Assembly: GCA_019187195.1 (NCBI GenBank)
Contig: JABAQT010000009.1
Coordinates: forward strand, 1 to 59,143
Reading direction: 5' to 3'
Origin: Bryobacteraceae bacterium
GTDB taxonomy: Bacteria; Acidobacteriota; Terriglobia; Bryobacterales; Bryobacteraceae
Length of the DNA: 59,143 bases
Part shown: piece after piece, positions 17,324-26,333 of the stretch
Layout: each line of letters begins with the position of its first letter
How positions within the stretch are numbered: position 1 is the stretch's first letter
Notes under the pieces: model-generated
Databases searched by the model: none
Told to the model about the DNA's origin: nothing
The model's input: only the letters and a program-made list of their open reading frames with translations
Translations under genes and position numbers: made by a program

Positions 17324-19431
17324 GCCGCGCCCGCCTTCGACTTGTCATACGCGCCGAATGTCGAGTTGTGCCTGGCCAGGTGCTCGAGCAGCGGGGCCGG
17401 TTTCCAATGCTCACCGAAACGATCGTGGAACTGGCGCACCTTGGCGTATACCTTGGGGAGACCGGTGAGGTCGGCGTACTTCATGGGGCCTCCGCGCCAG
17501 GAAGGGAAGCCGTATCCGTTGATGTAGATAATGTCCAGATCCACGGAACGCAGCGCGATACCTTCCTCGACCACGCGCGCCCCTTCGTTGATGAGCGCGT
17601 AGACGCAACGCTCGACGATCTCCTCAATGGAGGCGGGATGAGGGGCAATTCCAGCCTTGGCTGCGTACTCCCTGGCGAGCGTGAGCACCTCGGGATTCGG
17701 AGAAGGCTTCCGCGCCGCATCATAGATGTAAAATCCGCGGCCGGTCTTCTGCCCGTAGTGCCCCGCGCCATAGAGGAGGGAGTCGAGTTCAGGGTAGCGG
17801 AGGCCAGGCTGTTCGAGGTGCTTGAACTCGCTCCGGATGCGGCAGCCGACATCGAGCCCGGCAAGGTCCTGCACGGCGAGCGGACCCATCGCCATTCCGA
17901 AGCCGTAGAGCGCGCCGTCAACCTGCTCCGGAGTGTTCCCCTCTTCCACCAGAAACACCGACTCGCGGCAATAGGGAGCAAACATCCGGTTCCCGGCGAA
18001 ACCCCGGCAGTTGCCCACCAGAACACCGACTTTCCTGAGGCGGCGCGCCAGATCCATCGAAGTGGCGATCACCTGCGCGCTGGTCTCCTTTCCGCGCACG
18101 ATCTCGATGAGCCGCATGACGTTCGCCGGACTGAAGAAGTGATGGCCGGCGACCATCCACGGGCGCGAGGTCGCGGAGGCGATCTCGTCGATGTTGAGCG
18201 TCGAGGTGTTTGTCGCCAGGATCGCATTGGACCGCGTCACTTTGTCCAGTTCGGCGAAGGTACGCTTCTTCAGTTCCATGTTTTCGAACACCGCCTCGAT
18301 GACGATATCGGCGGCCTCGAATCCGCTGTAGTTGACGTGAGGAGTGATCAGCCGCAATCTCTCTTCGGCGAACTCGGAGGTGAAACGTCCACGCTTCACG
18401 GAATTGGCGTAGTTTTGCGCGATGGTGGCCATGCCGCGGTCGAGAGCGGCTTCATTTGCCTCCTTCAGCAGAACGGGGATTCCAGCGTTCGCATAGACCA
18501 TGGCGATGCCCGCGCCCATGGTGCCGGCTCCGACGACCGCCGCGCGCCGGATAGGCAGAATCTCGACATCCTTTCCGATGCCTGGCACCTTCGAGACCGT
18601 GCGCTCCCCGAAGAAGGCGTGGATCAGAGCTTTCGATTGATCCGAGGCGAGGCATTCGGCGAACAACCGCGCCTCCACCTGGCAACCCTCGCGGAAGGGC
18701 AACCGCGAGGCGGCCTCGACGGCGTCGATTGCCGCGTGTGGAGCGGTCTGCCCGCGCAACCGCTTCGATGCCGCCTCGTGCGCGGCCGCCACCGCTTCAG
18801 GATCGGGCGCGGCAGTCTTCCGGCTGGCGAGCGGCGGCGTCCGGGTGGTTACCTGCCGCGCGAAGGCGATCGCCCCAGGCAGCAGGTCTCCCTCGATCAA
18901 TTCATCGACAATGCCGGCCGCCTTGGCTTGAGCGGCACGGATAGGCTCGCCGAAGGCGCACATTTCGAGGGCCTTCCTGACGCCGGCAAGGCGCGGCAGA
19001 CGCTGTGTGCCCTCGCCTCCGGGAATGATCCCCAGTTTGACCTCCGGTTGACCCACCTGCGCGGAGGGGACGGCGACGCGGTAGTGGCAGGCCATTGCCA
19101 CTTCGAGGCCTCCTCCCAGCGCCGTTCCGTGAATGGCGGCGATGACGGGCTTGTCGCTGTCCTCGATATCCGCCAATAAAAGATGGATGCCTTCGAGGCT
19201 GCCATGATGGCCGGCGTGAATCTTCTCGAATTCCCGGATGTCGGCGCCGGCGATGAAGGTCCGGCCCCGGCCGGCAAGAACCACGGCCTCCACGTCATCG
19301 TGCATCAAAGCCCAGCGGAGCCCTTCCATAATGCCCTCGGGGACTCCGGGGCTGAGGGCGTTCACGGGTGGGTTATCCACCGCGATGACAGCCACATTAC
19401 CTTCTTTGTAGTAGGAAACAAGGTTTGCCAT
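17320..19431 (-). CDS. Bifunctional enoyl-CoA hydratase/3-hydroxyacyl-CoA dehydrogenase (FadJ/FadB-like)
   Basis: 703-aa beta-oxidation enzyme. Residues 1-190 are a crotonase domain: oxyanion-hole IAGADI (60-65), GGGLEVAMA with E110, and [18 protein letters not shown] with E130, so both catalytic glutamates are present. From about residue 295 comes a Rossmann domain ([12 protein letters not shown]), the dehydrogenase His in [18 protein letters not shown], and the duplicated C-terminal helical domain ([12 protein letters not shown]). Length and layout match FadJ or peroxisomal bifunctional enzyme. No fadA/fadI thiolase is next to it. ATG start without Shine-Dalgarno; TATGAT lies 10 nt upstream. 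It is followed by an overlapping alpha/beta hydrolase gene. Confidence 0.95.
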   Translation of the reverse strand: MANLVSYYKEGNVAVIAVDNPPVNALSPGVPEGIMEGLRWALMHDDVEAVVLAGRGRTFIAGADIREFEKIHAGHHGSLEGIHLLLADIEDSDKPVIAAIHGTALGGGLEVAMACHYRVAVPSAQVGQPEVKLGIIPGGEGTQRLPRLAGVRKALEMCAFGEPIRAAQAKAAGIVDELIEGDLLPGAIAFARQVTTRTPPLASRKTAAPDPEAVAAAHEAASKRLRGQTAPHAAIDAVEAASRLPFREGCQVEARLFAECLASDQSKALIHAFFGERTVSKVPGIGKDVEILPIRRAAVVGAGTMGAGIAMVYANAGIPVLLKEANEAALDRGMATIAQNYANSVKRGRFTSEFAEERLRLITPHVNYSGFEAADIVIEAVFENMELKKRTFAELDKVTRSNAILATNTSTLNIDEIASATSRPWMVAGHHFFSPANVMRLIEIVRGKETSAQVIATSMDLARRLRKVGVLVGNCRGFAGNRMFAPYCRESVFLVEEGNTPEQVDGALYGFGMAMGPLAVQDLAGLDVGCRIRSEFKHLEQPGLRYPELDSLLYGAGHYGQKTGRGFYIYDAARKPSPNPEVLTLAREYAAKAGIAPHPASIEEIVERCVYALINEGARVVEEGIALRSVDLDIIYINGYGFPSWRGGPMKYADLTGLPKVYAKVRQFHDRFGEHWKPAPLLEHLARHNSTFGAYDKSKAGAA

Positions 19432-19441
19432 GTTGATTCAA

Positions 19442-19447
19442 ATCATA
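19442..19447 (-). promoter_or_regulatory. TANNNT -10 element of the FadJ-like gene
   Basis: On the minus strand TATGAT ends 10 nt before the ATG at 19431, with no Shine-Dalgarno between. A transcript starting here would have a leader of about three nucleotides. Confidence 0.4.
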
Positions 19448-19565
19448 GCGCGAGGGCATGGCAACGAGAGGGAAGAGAGGATGAAAAGGGCGGGAACAGG
19501 AGGCGGCGGAAAGGAAGGCGGGCGGCGCCGAGTCCCGTGATGCAAGGCGCCGCCGGAATGGACCT

Positions 19566-20231
19566 TCAGACGAGGTTGGGTATTTTGATGATCTTCTTCT
19601 GGATGGCGTATTGCACAAGCTGAGCCTTGTTGTGAATATCGAGCTTGCGCATGAGGTTGAACTTGTGCGCTTCGACGGTTTTTACGCTCAGGTTGAGATC
19701 GCAGGCGATCTCCTTCACGGAATTGCCTTCCGCAAGCATCTTGAGCACCTCGCGTTCGCGCGTGGTGAGGGTGGCAAAGCGGGGCAGGCGATTCGCTGAT
19801 TTGATTCGCGAACGGAAGTCGTCCACCAACTGGGAGAGCATGCGCGGACTCAGGTAGCTGCCTCCGCGGGCGACATCGCGAACAGCGGCCACAAGCTGCG
19901 CCGCGGGCGAATCCTTGAGCACATAGCCGCTCGCGCCAACCTCCATGCCTTCGACGAGGTAGTCTTCATCGTCGTACATGGTAAGGAAGAGAATCTTTGT
20001 TTCGGGGCGATTTTTCTTGATCTGACGTGTGGCCTCGAAGCTGCTCAAGCCGGGCATGCCGATGTCCATTAGAACAACGTCCGGTCGGACCTCTCCTGCT
20101 TTGTCAACCGCATCGCCGCCGTTGGACGCCTCGCCCACCACCTCCATGTCGGGCTCGGCGGCGATCAGCGTTCGGATTCCTTGGCGGAAGAGAGTGTGAT
20201 CATCCGCCAGCATGATTCGAATTTTTGGCAT
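19566..20231 (-). CDS. NarL/FixJ-type response regulator
   Basis: 221-aa two-component regulator. The receiver domain has the acidic pair D10-D11, the phosphorylated D56 in LMDIGMP and the conserved Lys in YVLKDSP. The C-terminal LuxR-type helix-turn-helix reads LTTREREVLKMLAEGNSVKEIA with the recognition helix around SVKTVEAHKFNLMRKL. It follows the kinase gene by 19 bp on the same strand and is its evident partner. Target genes are not visible; the nearby debranching-enzyme gene upstream is on the same strand and could belong to the regulon. Confidence 0.95.
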   Translation of the reverse strand: MPKIRIMLADDHTLFRQGIRTLIAAEPDMEVVGEASNGGDAVDKAGEVRPDVVLMDIGMPGLSSFEATRQIKKNRPETKILFLTMYDDEDYLVEGMEVGASGYVLKDSPAAQLVAAVRDVARGGSYLSPRMLSQLVDDFRSRIKSANRLPRFATLTTREREVLKMLAEGNSVKEIACDLNLSVKTVEAHKFNLMRKLDIHNKAQLVQYAIQKKIIKIPNLV

Positions 20232-20250
20232 AAGTACGTCCGACGTTCGT

Positions 20251-21951
20251 TTAGTGTCTAACTACAGCCTTACTGCTTCCTTGAGCAACAGGTAATTCAA
20301 TCGTGATGCAGGTTCCATGTGGAAACCGTCCTTGCCGCCCGCGCTCCCCCTGGGGGATCCGCCCCGAATGCGGAGCGGGACGGCTCTCGAGAGAGAATCT
20401 TCCTCCCATCAGGGCCACGCGTTCACGGATTCCCGCGAGACCGAATGAGTTTCTCTTCTCCAAAGCCTCCTCGACATGAAACCCGACGCCATCATCTGCA
20501 ACCTGCAATCTAAGTACCCCATCGGCAGTTGTCGCGGAAATGTTTACACGCGAAGCCATGGAATGCTTCGCAATGTTGTTACAACACTCCTGCACCAGCC
20601 TGTAGACGATGATCTCCAGCTTCTTCGGCAGGTTGTGCAGCCGGGTCAACTGCAACTTGACTTTGGCCGGATGGACCCGCCGGAATCGAGTCACCAGTTG
20701 CCGCAATGAGGCGCCGAGCCCCAACTGCTCGAGCACGGCGGGGCTCAAAGCCGCAATCAGGCGGCGTATCTCGAGAATGGTGCGCTCCGTCATTTCGCGC
20801 ACTTCACCGAGCCTGGACCTCGACGCCGAATCCTCGGGCATCGACTGTTCAATCATTTCCAATTGAAGCCTTACGCATAGCAGCGATTGGCCGGCTTCGT
20901 CGTGCAGTTCGCGGCTGATGCGCCGCCGCTCCACTTCCTCGACGTGCAGCATGTGCTCCGCCAGTGTCCGGACCTGCTCCTCGCGCTTCGCCAGATCCTC
21001 GACCAGGCGCGCCTTCTCGGCCGCCATCAGACAACGTTCGGCGGCGGCGGCGAGCAACTCCTGCTCCCGGGGCAGCCACTCGTAGCTCTTCCGAAAACCA
21101 AACTGAATCACCCCGGCGACGCGCGAGCCCTCCACCAGCGGGATGGACCAGCAGGAAGCGAAACGTCTCGGCCAGGTGGAGTCGAGTACAACCCCGGTGG
21201 CCCGCCCGTTGCCGTTTCCCCCCGTTCTTGTCCAGCTCCAGCAGCGTGGCGTGTGCAGTTTCCGGAGAACTTTGGCATCCTTGAGCAAACCGTTCAAGGC
21301 GGGAACCGTGGGACGGCGTCCGCTGCCATCGACGCTGCCTTTGTGCTGCCAGTCTCCGCTCTGGGGTTCCAGCAGGAACAGATGTCCGGCGTCGGCGCGG
21401 CAGAAATGGGCCAGGGTGGCGAGGAAGCGCCCCAGCAGCTCATCCAGATTGCGCGATTCCAGTTCCACCCGGAACAGTTCATAGAAGGCCTGTGTTTCCG
21501 TTTCGCGCACCTGGTAGTAGGCGTTGTTCAAAGTGAGGATGACACAGAAGTGGAGTTGCTCTCTGACCCACTGAAAGTTCACGTATTCGCGCGGGAACAT
21601 CTTTCGCAGCAGCGGGGTCAGGAGGTTGTCGTACTCCTCGAGCGCGGTGATGATCTGGCTGGGGGGAAGATTGAGTTTGGCCAGCCTCCGGCCGTTGTAC
21701 TCGACCTGCTCGAAAAAGGAGCCGGCCACCTGCCCGTTAGCCAGGGATCTGGCCACCGCGCCCGGCGTGATCGCGGCGAGCGCGGCGCGTTCCCGGCTCC
21801 CCAGTTGCATCATCTTCAACCGCTTTTCAAAGCGCCTCTCAATTGAATGAGCATGCGGCCGCAACAGCACGGCCAACCGCCGAAGATGGTTTCTGAGCTG
21901 ATCGCTCAGTACGTCAGCCGCATCGGCGAGCACGGGAGACTTATCGGTCAC
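20251..21951 (-). CDS. Cytoplasmic GAF-domain sensor histidine kinase (NarX-type core)
   Basis: About 566 aa, no membrane segment. Residues 15-165 are an all-helical input domain with a possible globin-like pattern. A GAF-like domain follows (LDELLGRFLATLAHFCRADAGHLFLLEP to GVIQFGFRKS), then a coiled linker and a HisKA_3 dimerisation motif RRISRELHDEAGQSLL with the phospho-acceptor His. The ATP-binding domain has LVQECCNNIAKHS (N box) and VADDGVGF (G1). The kinase should sense a cytosolic signal. I start at GTG 21951, which has GTAGGGA 9 nt upstream; a GTG at 21960 directly abuts that sequence. The Shine-Dalgarno is inside an inverted repeat. Confidence 0.92.
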   Translation of the reverse strand: MTDKSPVLADAADVLSDQLRNHLRRLAVLLRPHAHSIERRFEKRLKMMQLGSRERAALAAITPGAVARSLANGQVAGSFFEQVEYNGRRLAKLNLPPSQIITALEEYDNLLTPLLRKMFPREYVNFQWVREQLHFCVILTLNNAYYQVRETETQAFYELFRVELESRNLDELLGRFLATLAHFCRADAGHLFLLEPQSGDWQHKGSVDGSGRRPTVPALNGLLKDAKVLRKLHTPRCWSWTRTGGNGNGRATGVVLDSTWPRRFASCWSIPLVEGSRVAGVIQFGFRKSYEWLPREQELLAAAAERCLMAAEKARLVEDLAKREEQVRTLAEHMLHVEEVERRRISRELHDEAGQSLLCVRLQLEMIEQSMPEDSASRSRLGEVREMTERTILEIRRLIAALSPAVLEQLGLGASLRQLVTRFRRVHPAKVKLQLTRLHNLPKKLEIIVYRLVQECCNNIAKHSMASRVNISATTADGVLRLQVADDGVGFHVEEALEKRNSFGLAGIRERVALMGGRFSLESRPAPHSGRIPQGERGRQGRFPHGTCITIELPVAQGSSKAVVRH

Positions 21952-21961
21952 AACCACCACT

Positions 21962-21981
21962 CCCTACTATCGAACGTAGGG
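21962..21981 (-). promoter_or_regulatory. Hairpin masking the Shine-Dalgarno of the kinase gene
   Basis: CCCTAC and GTAGGG form a perfect 6-bp stem around an 8-nt loop on the minus-strand transcript. The 3' arm is the Shine-Dalgarno of the kinase gene. The arrangement mirrors that at 3764-3787. Confidence 0.4.
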
Positions 21982-22028
21982 GGTTTCCACTTTACCGGTG
22001 GGGAGGAAATACTTAGCGGAAATCGGTG

Positions 22029-23993
22029 TCAGCTTGCGGCGAGCAGGCGGATCAGGCGCAGCAATTCGGCAACACTCCAGGCCTGGGCGACAGCCCCCCT
22101 GGGGCGATGAGGGGCGTCGCCGTCGTGGATCTCCGCCAGCGAACCGAGACAATAATTTTCAAGTTGTACTTCCAATTTATTTATCAATTGATTGCAAAAC
22201 AATATGTTATCTTCCGTCTTCCCAAGCACTCGCAACCGCGCCTCGAGATATGGTCCGAGCAGCCATGGCCATACTGTCCCTTCATGATAGGCTGCGTCCC
22301 GCTCTCGCGGCCCCCCTTCGTACCGGCCGTGATAATTGGGTTCGTCCGGCGCCAGCGTTCGCAGACCGGCCGGTGTAAGCAGGGTTTCCTCGACCCGCTT
22401 CAGTATTGACCGCCGCTGACCCTCACTCATCAGGGGGAACGGCAGGCTTATGGCGAAGATCTGATTCGGCCGCAGCCGCTCATCGGGGCCTTCCGGCGCC
22501 AGGCGGTCGTAAAGGCACTCGCGCTTCGGGTTCCAGAACCTGGCTTCGAAGCTCTCTTGCACACGGTCCGCTTCCGCCCCCAATCGAGCGGCGTAGCGCA
22601 ATTCACCATACTCCCGCGCCCACCCGGCCATCATCCGCAAAGCGTTGTACCAGAGAGCGTTAATCTCCACAGGCTTGCCATGGCGGGGAGTGACCACCCA
22701 ATCGCCCACCTTGGCGTCCATCCAGGTAAGCTGTGTTCCGGGTCCGCCGGCGCGCAACAATCCGTCTCCCTGATCCACTCCGATGCCGTAGCGGGCGCCG
22801 CGCGTGTGCCACTCGAGGATCTCTTTCGCCGCCGGATAGAACGTCTCCCTCAAGAACTTCCCGCTCGAACCCGCCTTCCGGAGAGCCCAGGAGGAGGGGA
22901 ACATCCACAGGGTAGCGTCGGCGGTGTTGTACTCAGGCTTTTCCCCGGCATCGGGAAACCGGTTGGGAATCAATCCCTGATCCACGGCATCGAGGAAGCC
23001 TTTCAGTATGCGCTCGGCCTCGTCCGTCCGGCCGCGGGTGATGAGAAGGCCGGGGAGGCTGATCATGGTATCCCTGCCCCAATCGGTAAACCAGGGGTAG
23101 CCGGCGATGACGGTGGGCGACCCGTTTGCCCGGCGCACCAGGAATTGCTCGGCGGCGACGCTCAACCGGGCTTCGAATTCCGTTCCGGCTCCGGCGGCGA
23201 TGGCCGCCCTTCGGCCGCGTTCGGAATCTTCCCAGGCACGCACGGTATCAAGGCCGATGGAATCGCGCTCCCCGATGGTAGCCGCCACGTACGCCGTCTC
23301 TCCGGGCGGGAGATCAAACAGGATCGAGCCGGGCGAGTAGGTGTCTTCCTGAAAATCGAGTCCCCGCTCCATCTCCTGGCGGTATTCATTGCGGTAATAC
23401 CAGGCGCCACCGGCAAGGAAACCAGCTCCATTGTGAAAGATGCGCAAGGCCGGCAGACTTTCATAGGGCTCGAGGCGGAGCATCGAACCGCGATCCTCCA
23501 CCTGGCGCCGGAACGCCTCGTTGGCGTGCTGCAGGGAATGGTAGTCGCGGTAGGCCAGAAACGGCCGGACATGGAGGCGGGCTTTGCTTGAAACGCGGTA
23601 CTGTACAACCACAGTTTGCTCGCCTTGCACGAGGAACAGCCGCTTTTCCACACTGGCGCGGCCGGCGCGATACCGCCATATGGGGAACGGATCGAGACGG
23701 AACTCCTCGAGCAGTTGGAAGCCGGCCGGAGCGACTACGCCCGGATATTGGGCCGCGCCCAGGTTGTGCCGCTCACCGCCGCAGAGCACCTCCTCCTCGA
23801 GACGCGAGAGAAGCATGTACCGCCCGGCCGGCGGGCGCAAGGAGGCGGTCAGCAAACCGTGATAGCGCCGCGTGTTGGCTCCGGCAACGGTTCCCATGGC
23901 GAATCCCCCGGAGCCGTTCGTCTCGAGCCATTCCAGTTCCGAGGAACGTGTCCAATTTCGGCATTGTTCGCCGTCGATGACGATGGGTTTCAT
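22029..23993 (-). CDS. Glycogen debranching enzyme / amylo-alpha-1,6-glucosidase
   Basis: 654-aa cytoplasmic enzyme. The N-terminal GDE_N beta-domain begins with EWLETNGSGGFAMGTVAGANTRRYHGLL, the family hallmark. The C-terminal (alpha/alpha)6 domain has YPWFTDWGRDTMISLPGLLI, the conserved acid-containing active-site segment, then TADATLWMF, LTWMDAKVGDWVVTPR and YHEGTVWPWLLGPYLEAR. This is the GH133-type bacterial debranching enzyme that removes alpha-1,6 branches from glycogen-like polymers. I start at ATG 23993 because AAGAGGG lies about 11 nt upstream; the longer frame starts at a TTG (24017) that precedes that site. No glg genes are adjacent; it sits between two regulator modules. Confidence 0.94.
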   Translation of the reverse strand: MKPIVIDGEQCRNWTRSSELEWLETNGSGGFAMGTVAGANTRRYHGLLTASLRPPAGRYMLLSRLEEEVLCGGERHNLGAAQYPGVVAPAGFQLLEEFRLDPFPIWRYRAGRASVEKRLFLVQGEQTVVVQYRVSSKARLHVRPFLAYRDYHSLQHANEAFRRQVEDRGSMLRLEPYESLPALRIFHNGAGFLAGGAWYYRNEYRQEMERGLDFQEDTYSPGSILFDLPPGETAYVAATIGERDSIGLDTVRAWEDSERGRRAAIAAGAGTEFEARLSVAAEQFLVRRANGSPTVIAGYPWFTDWGRDTMISLPGLLITRGRTDEAERILKGFLDAVDQGLIPNRFPDAGEKPEYNTADATLWMFPSSWALRKAGSSGKFLRETFYPAAKEILEWHTRGARYGIGVDQGDGLLRAGGPGTQLTWMDAKVGDWVVTPRHGKPVEINALWYNALRMMAGWAREYGELRYAARLGAEADRVQESFEARFWNPKRECLYDRLAPEGPDERLRPNQIFAISLPFPLMSEGQRRSILKRVEETLLTPAGLRTLAPDEPNYHGRYEGGPRERDAAYHEGTVWPWLLGPYLEARLRVLGKTEDNILFCNQLINKLEVQLENYCLGSLAEIHDGDAPHRPRGAVAQAWSVAELLRLIRLLAAS

Positions 23994-24068
23994 AGCCGCC
24001 GGCCCTCTTAATAACAATAATGCCCGGCGCCACGCGGGGCGCCGGGCGATGGTGCAACGGCAGGCGTT

Positions 24069-25538
24069 TCAGACGGCGACGAAAAGCGTCGTTCCGTGCC
24101 GGTTCACCAGGAGAAGGTTCGAGTTGGCGGAGTTGTTCAGCGCACTTGCCAGATCCCCGGTGTTCCTCACCGGCTTATGGTTGGCTTGCTGAATCACGTC
24201 GCCGGGCTGAAGGCCGGACTCGGCGGCCTTGCTGGCGGCATCCACATCGGTGACCACTACTCCCTGGGTGTTCGCGGGCAGTTGCAGTTGGGCGCGGGTA
24301 CCGGCGTCGAGGTTCTCCGTGGTCACGCCCTCCAGGGCGGAGCGGGATCCCTCGACGGCGGGTCTGGTCCGTGCGGTCTTTTCGGGAAACTCTTCGAGTT
24401 TCGCCGCCAGTTCCTGCTCCGAGCCGTTGCGCAGGACCTTGAGTTGCACAGTCGTTCCGGGACGCATCATTGAAATCCCGTTGCGCAACTGGTTGCTATC
24501 CTCGACCGTCTTTCCGTTGACTTCGAGAATGATGTCTCCGGTCCGGACGCCGGCGCGCTGGGCGGGACTGTTGGGGCTGACATCTCCCACAAGGGCTCCG
24601 CGATTCTCCCTGGCTCCGAAGCTCCTGGCGATGGCCGGCGTGACGTCCTGGGGCACGATGCCGAGATAAGCCCGCGTCACTTTGCCATCCTTGAGGAGAT
24701 CTTCCATCACGTGGTGCGCCAGATCGGAGGGAACGGCAAACCCCACGCCCTGGCTTCCGCCGGCCCGGGAGATGATGGCGGTGTTGATGCCCACCAGTTC
24801 GCCGCGATCGTTGACGAGCGCGCCGCCCGAGTTGCCGGGGTTGATGGGCGCATCTGTCTGAATAAAGTCCTCGTAGTCCTCGATGCCCAACCCGCCGCGG
24901 CCGGTGGCGCTCACGATCCCCATGGTGACGGTCTGGCCGACTCCGAAGGGGTTGCCCATGGCGAGCACGACGTCGCCGACCTGCACCTTCGAGGAATCGG
25001 CGATCGTGATGGCGGGCAGTTCCGTCGCGTCGATCTTCAGCAGCGCGACGTCCGTCTTGGCGTCGCCGCCCACCAGGACCGCCTTGAATTCACGTTTGTC
25101 GCCCATGGTGACCCGGATGTCCGTGGCGCCGTCGATGACGTGATTATTCGTCAGAATATAGCCGTTAGGGCTCACGATGACGCCGGAGCCGAGGCTCTGC
25201 TCGCGGCGGTCCTTGGGGATGTTGTAGCGTCCACCAAAATCCTCGCCGAAGAACTGGCGGAACATCGGGTCCATCTGGCCGGAGAACCCGGCGGGGGTGC
25301 GCACCACGCGCGATGAAGAGATGTTGACCACCGAGGGCAGCGCCTTTTTCACGACAGGCGCATAGGTGTTGCGCGAGGGGCCCTCATTGGGATTCGCGAG
25401 TGTGACCGCGGCGGGGGGAAAACTGCTCAGCGCGCGGTGGGCCACTACGGCGGCAAAGGCCCCGCCGGCGGCCAGGGCGAGGCCGAGCGCCACCGCCGGC
25501 AGCTTTCTCCCGGGGAAATTCATACTGATCCGTCTCAT
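24069..25538 (-). CDS. HtrA/DegQ-type periplasmic serine protease, two PDZ domains
   Basis: About 489 aa. Signal anchor or signal peptide at residues 10-35 (KLPAVALGLALAAGGAFAAVVA). The trypsin-like domain has the full triad in order: His in LTNNHVIDG, Asp in TDVALLKID and Ser in NPGNSGGAL. Two PDZ domains follow (AYLGIVPQDV... ILEVNGKTVEDSNQL and TQGVVVTDVDAAS... QANHKPVRNTGDL). It degrades or refolds damaged envelope proteins. I start at ATG 25538, preceded by AGGAGG at 6 nt; the frame remains open to 25607 but without a signal. It lies downstream of a kinase/regulator pair on the same strand, which suggests stress-controlled expression. Confidence 0.94.
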   Translation of the reverse strand: MRRISMNFPGRKLPAVALGLALAAGGAFAAVVAHRALSSFPPAAVTLANPNEGPSRNTYAPVVKKALPSVVNISSSRVVRTPAGFSGQMDPMFRQFFGEDFGGRYNIPKDRREQSLGSGVIVSPNGYILTNNHVIDGATDIRVTMGDKREFKAVLVGGDAKTDVALLKIDATELPAITIADSSKVQVGDVVLAMGNPFGVGQTVTMGIVSATGRGGLGIEDYEDFIQTDAPINPGNSGGALVNDRGELVGINTAIISRAGGSQGVGFAVPSDLAHHVMEDLLKDGKVTRAYLGIVPQDVTPAIARSFGARENRGALVGDVSPNSPAQRAGVRTGDIILEVNGKTVEDSNQLRNGISMMRPGTTVQLKVLRNGSEQELAAKLEEFPEKTARTRPAVEGSRSALEGVTTENLDAGTRAQLQLPANTQGVVVTDVDAASKAAESGLQPGDVIQQANHKPVRNTGDLASALNNSANSNLLLVNRHGTTLFVAV

Positions 25539-25563
25539 TCTGCCTCCTTGTCCTATGTCTGGT

Positions 25564-25582
25564 GGCGGGCATCCGGCCCGCC
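25564..25582 (-). promoter_or_regulatory. Strong hairpin in the htrA leader
   Basis: GGCGGGC-5 nt-GCCCGCC is a perfect 7-bp GC-only stem, about 17 nt upstream of the htrA Shine-Dalgarno. No T-run follows. It may protect the 5' end of the mRNA, act as a processing site, or mark an operator. Confidence 0.4.
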
Positions 25583-25608
25583 TAATCCCATGGACGGGAA
25601 AGGGCATG

Positions 25609-25626
25609 AGCGGGATTATCCCCGCT
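25609..25626. repeat. Inverted repeat between regulator gene and htrA
   Basis: AGCGGG-6 nt-CCCGCT, perfect 6-bp arms, lies in the 120-bp gap between the response-regulator stop (25662) and the htrA start. Together with the hairpin at 25564-25582 it gives the gap two stem-loops, so htrA could be partly uncoupled from the regulator gene. Confidence 0.35.
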
Positions 25627-25661
25627 GGCAGGGATTCAGCGCTCCGGCGTCTGACTACAAG

Positions 25662-26315
25662 TCAGGAAATGATGCCCTTGCGGACGGCAAAGAGGATCAG
25701 TTCGGGCAGCCCTTTGAGATTAAGCTTCTCCATGATACGGGCGCGGTGGGTCTCCACGGTGTAAGGGCTCACGTGCAGCACTTCGGCGACTTCCTTGTTC
25801 GACTTTCCCTCGGCGACGAGTTGCAGCACCTCACGCTCACGGGGGCTGAGGAGTTCATAGGAATCCTCGGCTCCGGTCCGCTCGAGTTTGCGCATGTAGT
25901 CCTCGAGCAGAACCTTGCCGACGGCGGGGCTGAAGAAGGACTTCCCTTCCCGCACCGCGCGCACGGCGCGAATGAGGTCGGTTTCGGCGGAATCTTTCAG
26001 GAGATAGCCCTTCGCCCCCGCCCGCAAGGCCCTCAGTATGTAGCCCTCGTCGGAATGCATGGAGAGGATGACGATGGCGATGGTTTCCGATTGCGCATGG
26101 ATCTGGCGGGCGGCTTCAATACCGTTGAGATTCGGCATTCCGATGTCCAGCACGACCACATCGGGGTTGAGGGAAGCGGCCAGTCCGACGGCCTGGCGCC
26201 CGTCGGCGGCCTCGCCGACGACGGTAAATCCCTGCTCCTGTTCGAGAACGAGGCGCAGCCCCGTGCGGATTACCGTGTGATCATCGGCCAGCAGGATTCG
26301 AATCGACTGGGGCAT
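25662..26315 (-). CDS. NarL/FixJ-type response regulator
   Basis: 217-aa regulator with receiver acidic pair D11-D12, phosphorylated D57 in VLDIGMPNLNG and Lys in GYLLKDSAETD. The LuxR-type helix-turn-helix reads LSPREREVLQLVAEGKSNKEVAEVLHVSPYTVETHRARI. It is 18 bp downstream of its kinase gene and upstream of the htrA gene on the same strand, so autoregulation and control of htrA are the simplest hypotheses. It is a paralogue of the regulator at 19566-20231 but not a recent duplicate: the sequence differs throughout outside the motifs. Confidence 0.95.
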   Translation of the reverse strand: MPQSIRILLADDHTVIRTGLRLVLEQEQGFTVVGEAADGRQAVGLAASLNPDVVVLDIGMPNLNGIEAARQIHAQSETIAIVILSMHSDEGYILRALRAGAKGYLLKDSAETDLIRAVRAVREGKSFFSPAVGKVLLEDYMRKLERTGAEDSYELLSPREREVLQLVAEGKSNKEVAEVLHVSPYTVETHRARIMEKLNLKGLPELILFAVRKGIIS

Positions 26316-26333
26316 GCGTCCGTATCCTCAAGG

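Noticed and set aside
17176..19179. 667-codon plus-strand frame opposite the FadJ-like gene
   Set aside because: Antisense shadow of a well-supported gene; no recognisable domain, typical of GC-rich DNA.
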